The position numbers and the translations under genes were made by a program. A DNA stretch of 64,000 nt from Streptomyces olivochromogenes (GTDB lineage: Bacteria; Actinomycetota; Actinomycetes; Streptomycetales; Streptomycetaceae): the NCBI RefSeq assembly GCF_001514115.1, contig NZ_KQ948472.1, positions 1,515 to 65,514 on the forward strand. The letters are read 5' to 3'. Under the pieces are notes generated by a model. That model had not been told where the DNA came from and ran no database searches. It saw only the letters and a list, made by a program, of their open reading frames with translations. Shown here in pieces: positions 60,307 through 64,000 of this stretch; the first letter of the stretch is position 1, and the number at the start of each line of letters is the position of its first letter.

Positions 60307-60489
60307 ATGCCCATCGTCACCATTCAGCAGGGTCCGCGCGACGTCGAGCTCAAGCGGGACCTCGTCAAACGCGTCACCGACGCCTTCGTCGACGCGTACA
60401 GGATCCCCGCCGAGAGCGTGTACGTCTGGATCCACGAGGTGCCGGCGGACAGTTGGGGCAGTGCGGGGAAGCTGACCGCCGACAAGTAG
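60307..60489 (+). CDS. 4-oxalocrotonate tautomerase family protein
   Basis: This 60-residue tautomerase begins MPIVTIQQGPRDVELKRDLV, so after Met removal the catalytic proline is the first residue; it ends EVPADSWGSAGKLTADK. It probably forms a hexamer and interconverts keto and enol forms of a small acid. It has GGAGAGGGAG upstream and lies 104 bases after lysR. Confidence 0.9.
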   Translation: MPIVTIQQGPRDVELKRDLVKRVTDAFVDAYRIPAESVYVWIHEVPADSWGSAGKLTADK

Positions 60490-60528
60490 AGGGGAGGAGC
60501 GGGGGAGGAAGCGGGGGAGAAATGGATA

Positions 60529-60569
60529 GGGGGCGTTGCGGGCCGCTCGTGGAGGCCCGCAACGCCCCC
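60529..60569. terminator. Hairpin terminator after the tautomerase gene
   Basis: A perfect 16-bp inverted repeat (60529-60544 and 60554-60569, arm GGGGGCGTTGCGGGCC) with a 9-nt loop lies between the convergent tautomerase and trypsin genes and can serve both. Confidence 0.85.
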
Positions 60570-60652
60570 TGGCTTTCACCTGAGGGATGCTCAGGAGTCT
60601 GGGGAGCCCGTCGGCCGCCGGTGACTGACGAGCAGTCACCGGCGACTGGTGG

Positions 60653-61444
60653 CTACGAGTTGATCTGCGTCTTCACCAGGTTCGAGAAGGTCGTCAGGCG
60701 GGTGTAGACGCCCGGGTAGCCGGCCTCGGCGCAGCCGTTGCCCCAGGAGGTGATGCCCGCCAGGACGCCGCCGATGAGCAGCGGGCCGCCGCTGTCGCCC
60801 TGGCAGGTGTCGACGCCGCCGGAGGTGTATCCGGCGCAGACCATGTCGGAGGCCACGAAGTCGGAACCGTAGGAGCCGGCGCAGCTGGAGTTGGACACGA
60901 TCGGGACGGTCGCGGTGCGCAGCTGGTTGGAGGAGCTGCCGCTCTCCGACGTGGTGCCCCAGCCGATGATGCGGGCGGTGGCGCCGGTGGCGTACACGCC
61001 GGTGTCCGTGGAGGCGACGTACGACGCCGGGGTGTACGACATCGACGTCGACAGGGTCAGCACGGCCACGTCGTCGCCGTTGGTGGCGTCGGTGTAGTCG
61101 GGGTTGATCCAGATCTTGCTGATCTTGCTGACGGTGCCGTTCGTGCCGTTGAGGTACGTTCTGCCGCCGATGACGCGGACGCTGCTCGTGGTCTCGCCGA
61201 CCATGCAGTGGGCGGCGGTGACGACCTTCGTGGCCGAAACCAGGGTGCCACCGCAGAACTGGTTCTGCGAGGCGTCCGTGATCTGCATCATGAACGGGTA
61301 CGCGGTCGTGGTGGTCGTCGTGCCGCCGACGATCGGCTGGGGGGCGGCGACGGCGCCGGGTGCGCACAGGAGAGCGGTCGCGGCGGCGGCAGCGGTCGCC
61401 GTACAGAGGGCGGCGGTCTTCTTGGCGCGGTTGAGCCCGAACAT
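60653..61444 (-). CDS. Secreted trypsin-like serine protease
   Basis: This 263-residue S1 protease has a signal peptide (to about residue 34) and a short propeptide before IVGG at residue 38. The catalytic triad is H79 (VVTAAHC), D125 (NGDDVAVLTL) and S218 (CQGDSGGPLL). An aspartate six residues before the serine (VDTCQGDSGG) gives trypsin specificity for lysine and arginine. Six cysteines can pair. It resembles the trypsin of Streptomyces griseus. ATG 61444 follows GAGGAG. A predicted promoter with an internal palindrome lies about 100 bases upstream. Confidence 0.95.
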   Translation of the reverse strand: MFGLNRAKKTAALCTATAAAAATALLCAPGAVAAPQPIVGGTTTTTTAYPFMMQITDASQNQFCGGTLVSATKVVTAAHCMVGETTSSVRVIGGRTYLNGTNGTVSKISKIWINPDYTDATNGDDVAVLTLSTSMSYTPASYVASTDTGVYATGATARIIGWGTTSESGSSSNQLRTATVPIVSNSSCAGSYGSDFVASDMVCAGYTSGGVDTCQGDSGGPLLIGGVLAGITSWGNGCAEAGYPGVYTRLTTFSNLVKTQINS

Positions 61445-61547
61445 GGATCTCCTCAGAAGTTGCCGGTGGGGGGACGCGCGGGTGTGGGGGGTATCGCACG
61501 GCGTCTGTGGGTGGACGCCGTGTGCCCGAGCGAGCGGCACGACGCTC

Positions 61548-61577
61548 ACGCTAGAAGGCGGAACGTTCCGCATCCAA
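61548..61577 (-). promoter_or_regulatory. Predicted promoter of the trypsin gene with an internal palindrome
   Basis: On the minus strand a -35-like TTGGAT (61577-61572) and a -10-like TAGCGT (61553-61548) are separated by 18 bases. The spacer holds the perfect 14-bp palindrome GCGGAACGTTCCGC (61558-61571), well placed for a repressor or activator. Its coupling to the gene at 60653-61444 is inferred from position. Confidence 0.55.
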
Positions 61578-61719
61578 GAGGGGAACCCCCTAGGCGAGTT
61601 GCGGGAGGGAAAACCCTTGCTTGAGAGACACGGGGTTTAGCCGCCGGACCTTCGCCTGCGGGCCGGTGGGGGTTGCCCGTACGGATGGGACGGGCAGGGG
61701 CGGCGGGAGCGGGGAAAAT

Positions 61720-64000
61720 TCACCCGCTCCGGCGCCCCGCAGCCAGCCGAACGATGTCCACCCGCGACCGAATCCCCAGCTTCCGGTACACCCGCGTCAG
61801 CGTCGCCTCGACGGTCTTCACGCTGATGAACAGCCGCGCGGCTATCTCCCGGTTGGTGGCGCCCTCCATGACCAGCGCCGCGACCTGACGCTCCGTCGCG
61901 GCGAGGCTGTCGAGCGCGGCGGGGGCGAGCGGCGTCGTGGCCGAGGCCACCGCCGGCCCGGCCGCACTCGCGGACTCCACCTGCCGCAGCCACGGCAGCG
62001 CCCGGCAGCGGCGGAACAGCCGCGTCGCCTCGTCGTAGGAGGTCGGCCCCGGCCGGTGGGTGCGCAGCCCGGCCAGGGCGTACGCCGCCCGGGCCTCCTC
62101 CAGGCCGTAGCCCAGCTTGCCCAGCCGGTCCTGAGCGGCCGTCAGCTGACGTACCGCGGGCCCCTGTTCACCGCGCGCGGCCCGCACCAGCGCCTCCGCC
62201 CGGTCGAGCACGGCGAGCACGCTCTCCCGCCCGAGCCGCAGCGCCTGCGCCCGCGTGGCGTCGATGACGTCCTGCGCCTCGACCGGCTCACCGATCCGCA
62301 CCAGCGCCTCGGCGAGGTCGCCGTGCCAGCGCCCCCGGGCCGGGTCCGTGACCCCGAGCCGCTCCTCCAGCTCCCGTACCCGCCGCAGGGACTGCACGAC
62401 CGCGAGCGAGTCCCCGGCCACCAGCTGGGCGTGCCCGAGGGCGCCCAGGGCACGCGAGAGGTAGACCAGGTCGCCGTCCTCCTCCGCGCGGTCCACGGCC
62501 TCCCTGGCCAGCGCCAGCGCCCGGTCGACGTCGCCGCCCGCGGCCTCGGCGAGCGAGGTGAACATGGCGGTGGCCGCCTCACCGATTCCCGTGTCGCGGG
62601 CCAGCCGCAGGCTCTCCCGGGCCAGGTCGAGCGCCCGCCCGCAGTGCCCGGAGCGCAGCTCGGTCTCGGCGAGCCCGCGCAGGAAGTGCACCTCGCTCTC
62701 GACCATCCCGCGCCGCCGCACCTCGCGCAGCAGGGCGGTGATCGTGGTGCGGGCCTCGGCGAGCTGGTCGCCCATGATCAGCCAGCGGAAGCGGGCGGCG
62801 CCGGCGCCGTTGTGGTCGCACGCCACCCGGGGGTCCTGCGGTTCGCGCATCGCCCGCTGGATGGTGGCGGGTGCGCCCGGGTGGCCCATCAGGGTCTCCA
62901 TCTGGGCCTGGAAGCCGAGCGCGAGGAGTTCGGTGGGCCGGTCCCCGGCGCGGGCGGCGAGCTGGGCGGCGATCGCAGCCTCCTCGCGGCCCTTGGCCAT
63001 CTCGCCCTCCACCAGCAGGGCCCGCCAGGCGAGTTGGTAGCGCACGAGCGCGAGCAGCCGGGGGTCCTCGCCCGCGTCGGCGAGGGCCTGTGGGAAGACC
63101 GCGTCGACCTCGGCCATGGCCTGCCCCGCCGCGTCGATGACGACCATCCAGGCGCGGACACGATCCGCCGGCGCCGTGACCCGGCGGAGCGCGTCACGGG
63201 CGATGTCCCGCGCGAGGTCCGACTCCCCGGCGGTCAGCGCGTCCTCTGCGGCCTGCAACCGCCGTTCGTCCGGGCCGGGAACGGTCTCCGGGGGAGAGTG
63301 CCGGGCCGCGAGCAGCCCGAGCCCGGCCGCGACCGAGGGCGCGCCCCGGTCCCTGGCCACGGCCGCCGCCTCCCCGAGCCGGGCGGCGACCTGCGGATCG
63401 GTACCGGTGGTGGCCAGGGCGAGATGCCGGGCCCGTTCGATGGGGTCGGAGGCGGCAGTGGAGAGCGCGCCATGGGCGGCGCGGCGTTCCTGGGCGCTCG
63501 CCTCCGCGTACAGGGCGGCCGAGATCATCGGATGCGCGAACCGGATGCCCGGGGTCTCACGCTCGGTCGCCAGCAGTCCGAGCGAGGCGGCGTGCGTGGT
63601 CTCGGCCTCGGCGTTCTCGCGGCCGGCCGCGTGCAGCAGGCTCAGCGTGGGGCGGGCGCCCGCGCTCGCGACGAGCAGGGTGTGGCGGGCCTCGGCGGAG
63701 AGCATCTCCAGACGGCTGAGGACGAGCGCGCGCAACGAGGTCGGCACGGGCAGTGGTTCGCCGGGGTTGGGCCGGGCGGGATTCTCGGCGAGCGCGCGGC
63801 CGAGTTCCAGCGCGAAGAGCGGGTTGCCGCCGCTGGTGCGGTGGATGTCGCGAACGGTCGTGCGGGGCAGCCCGGTGTAGCCGCGGTTGCCGAGGAGTTC
63901 GGCGACCTGCGCGCGGGAGAGCGGGTTGAGCCGCACGGCCAGGGTGTCCGGCGGGGACGCGCGTAGATGGCGGTCGTGCTGTTGGTCCCGTGGCTCGGTG
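61720..64000 (-). CDS. Large LuxR-family (LAL-type) transcriptional regulator, 3' part
   Basis: The frame runs from the right edge of the window to a TGA at 61720, so the N-terminus with the expected ATP-binding loop lies outside. The 759 visible codons show the end of an ATPase region (SRAQVAELLGNRGYTGLPRT), a long helical TPR-like middle, and a C-terminal LuxR helix-turn-helix (LAATERQVAALVMEGATNRE, then IAARLFISVKTVEATLTRVY). LAL regulators often activate specialised-metabolism or sugar genes. The target is not clear; the nearest gene is the trypsin gene. Confidence 0.9.
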   Translation of the reverse strand, partial: TEPRDQQHDRHLRASPPDTLAVRLNPLSRAQVAELLGNRGYTGLPRTTVRDIHRTSGGNPLFALELGRALAENPARPNPGEPLPVPTSLRALVLSRLEMLSAEARHTLLVASAGARPTLSLLHAAGRENAEAETTHAASLGLLATERETPGIRFAHPMISAALYAEASAQERRAAHGALSTAASDPIERARHLALATTGTDPQVAARLGEAAAVARDRGAPSVAAGLGLLAARHSPPETVPGPDERRLQAAEDALTAGESDLARDIARDALRRVTAPADRVRAWMVVIDAAGQAMAEVDAVFPQALADAGEDPRLLALVRYQLAWRALLVEGEMAKGREEAAIAAQLAARAGDRPTELLALGFQAQMETLMGHPGAPATIQRAMREPQDPRVACDHNGAGAARFRWLIMGDQLAEARTTITALLREVRRRGMVESEVHFLRGLAETELRSGHCGRALDLARESLRLARDTGIGEAATAMFTSLAEAAGGDVDRALALAREAVDRAEEDGDLVYLSRALGALGHAQLVAGDSLAVVQSLRRVRELEERLGVTDPARGRWHGDLAEALVRIGEPVEAQDVIDATRAQALRLGRESVLAVLDRAEALVRAARGEQGPAVRQLTAAQDRLGKLGYGLEEARAAYALAGLRTHRPGPTSYDEATRLFRRCRALPWLRQVESASAAGPAVASATTPLAPAALDSLAATERQVAALVMEGATNREIAARLFISVKTVEATLTRVYRKLGIRSRVDIVRLAAGRRSG

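Noticed and set aside
1..64000. tRNA or rRNA genes, complete insertion sequences, prophage genes
   Set aside because: No tRNA cloverleaf, rRNA-like stretch, transposase, integrase or phage structural motif was found on reading both strands.

Overview
The window looks like chromosomal DNA of a high-GC actinomycete, most probably a Streptomyces or close relative. The G+C content is very high with strong GC at third codon positions, GTG and TTG starts are frequent, and the gene content fits: a SAV_915-type small protein, a trypsin of the Streptomyces griseus type, twin-arginine exported proteins and a large LuxR regulator. I saw no phage genes, complete insertion sequence, tRNA, rRNA or CRISPR array.

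Left part (1-18.0 kb): the 3' part of kdpD faces a kdp potassium-pump operon across a shared terminator. The operon order is kdpF-kdpB-kdpC-kdpA instead of the usual F-A-B-C. Next come a SAV_915-type gene and a diaminopimelate decarboxylase-like gene with a pentapeptide-repeat tail, a CorA transporter followed by a universal-stress-protein fragment, and a two-gene operon: a large Tat-exported protein of unknown fold overlapping a LodB/QhpG-like flavoprotein. After that lie relics of two enzyme genes, an amidase, an alpha/beta hydrolase and a PIG-L deacetylase.

Middle (18.4-33.1 kb): a sugar-utilisation locus arranged around a GntR/FadR regulator. On the minus strand are a secreted GH141-like beta-helix enzyme with two F5/8C domains, an enolase-superfamily sugar-acid dehydratase, an ABC sugar importer (binding protein and two permeases), a two-domain phosphomannose-isomerase-like protein and a ROK kinase. 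On the plus strand are an SDR, a rhamnose-mutarotase-family protein, a fuconolactonase-like amidohydrolase and an aldo/keto reductase. Together they read as non-phosphorylative L-fucose catabolism. The last enzyme of that route, a fumarylacetoacetate-hydrolase-family protein, survives only as a 33-codon 3' remnant in front of the SDR gene.

Right-middle (33.5-48.2 kb): a PucR-type regulator, a Tat-exported unknown protein, a TetR-controlled DUF2993/MMPL pair, and a livKHMGF branched-chain amino-acid importer operon next to a second PucR-type regulator. An 18-bp palindrome lies upstream of both livK and this second pucR gene and is the best operator candidate in the window. A TetR operator candidate, seen as a repeated 18-mer, overlaps the DUF2993 start codon.

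Right part (48.2-64 kb): an acyl-CoA ligase / acyl-CoA dehydrogenase / MFS / PqaA-hydrolase operon with a divergent TetR gene, a DinB-family gene between a truncated and an intact corA, an HTH_42 protein followed by a 36-bp tandem repeat, a frameshifted lysE-type exporter beside a LysR gene, a small tautomerase, a secreted trypsin with a palindrome inside its predicted promoter, and the 3' part of a large LuxR-family regulator running off the end. Several gene remnants show local decay and rearrangement.
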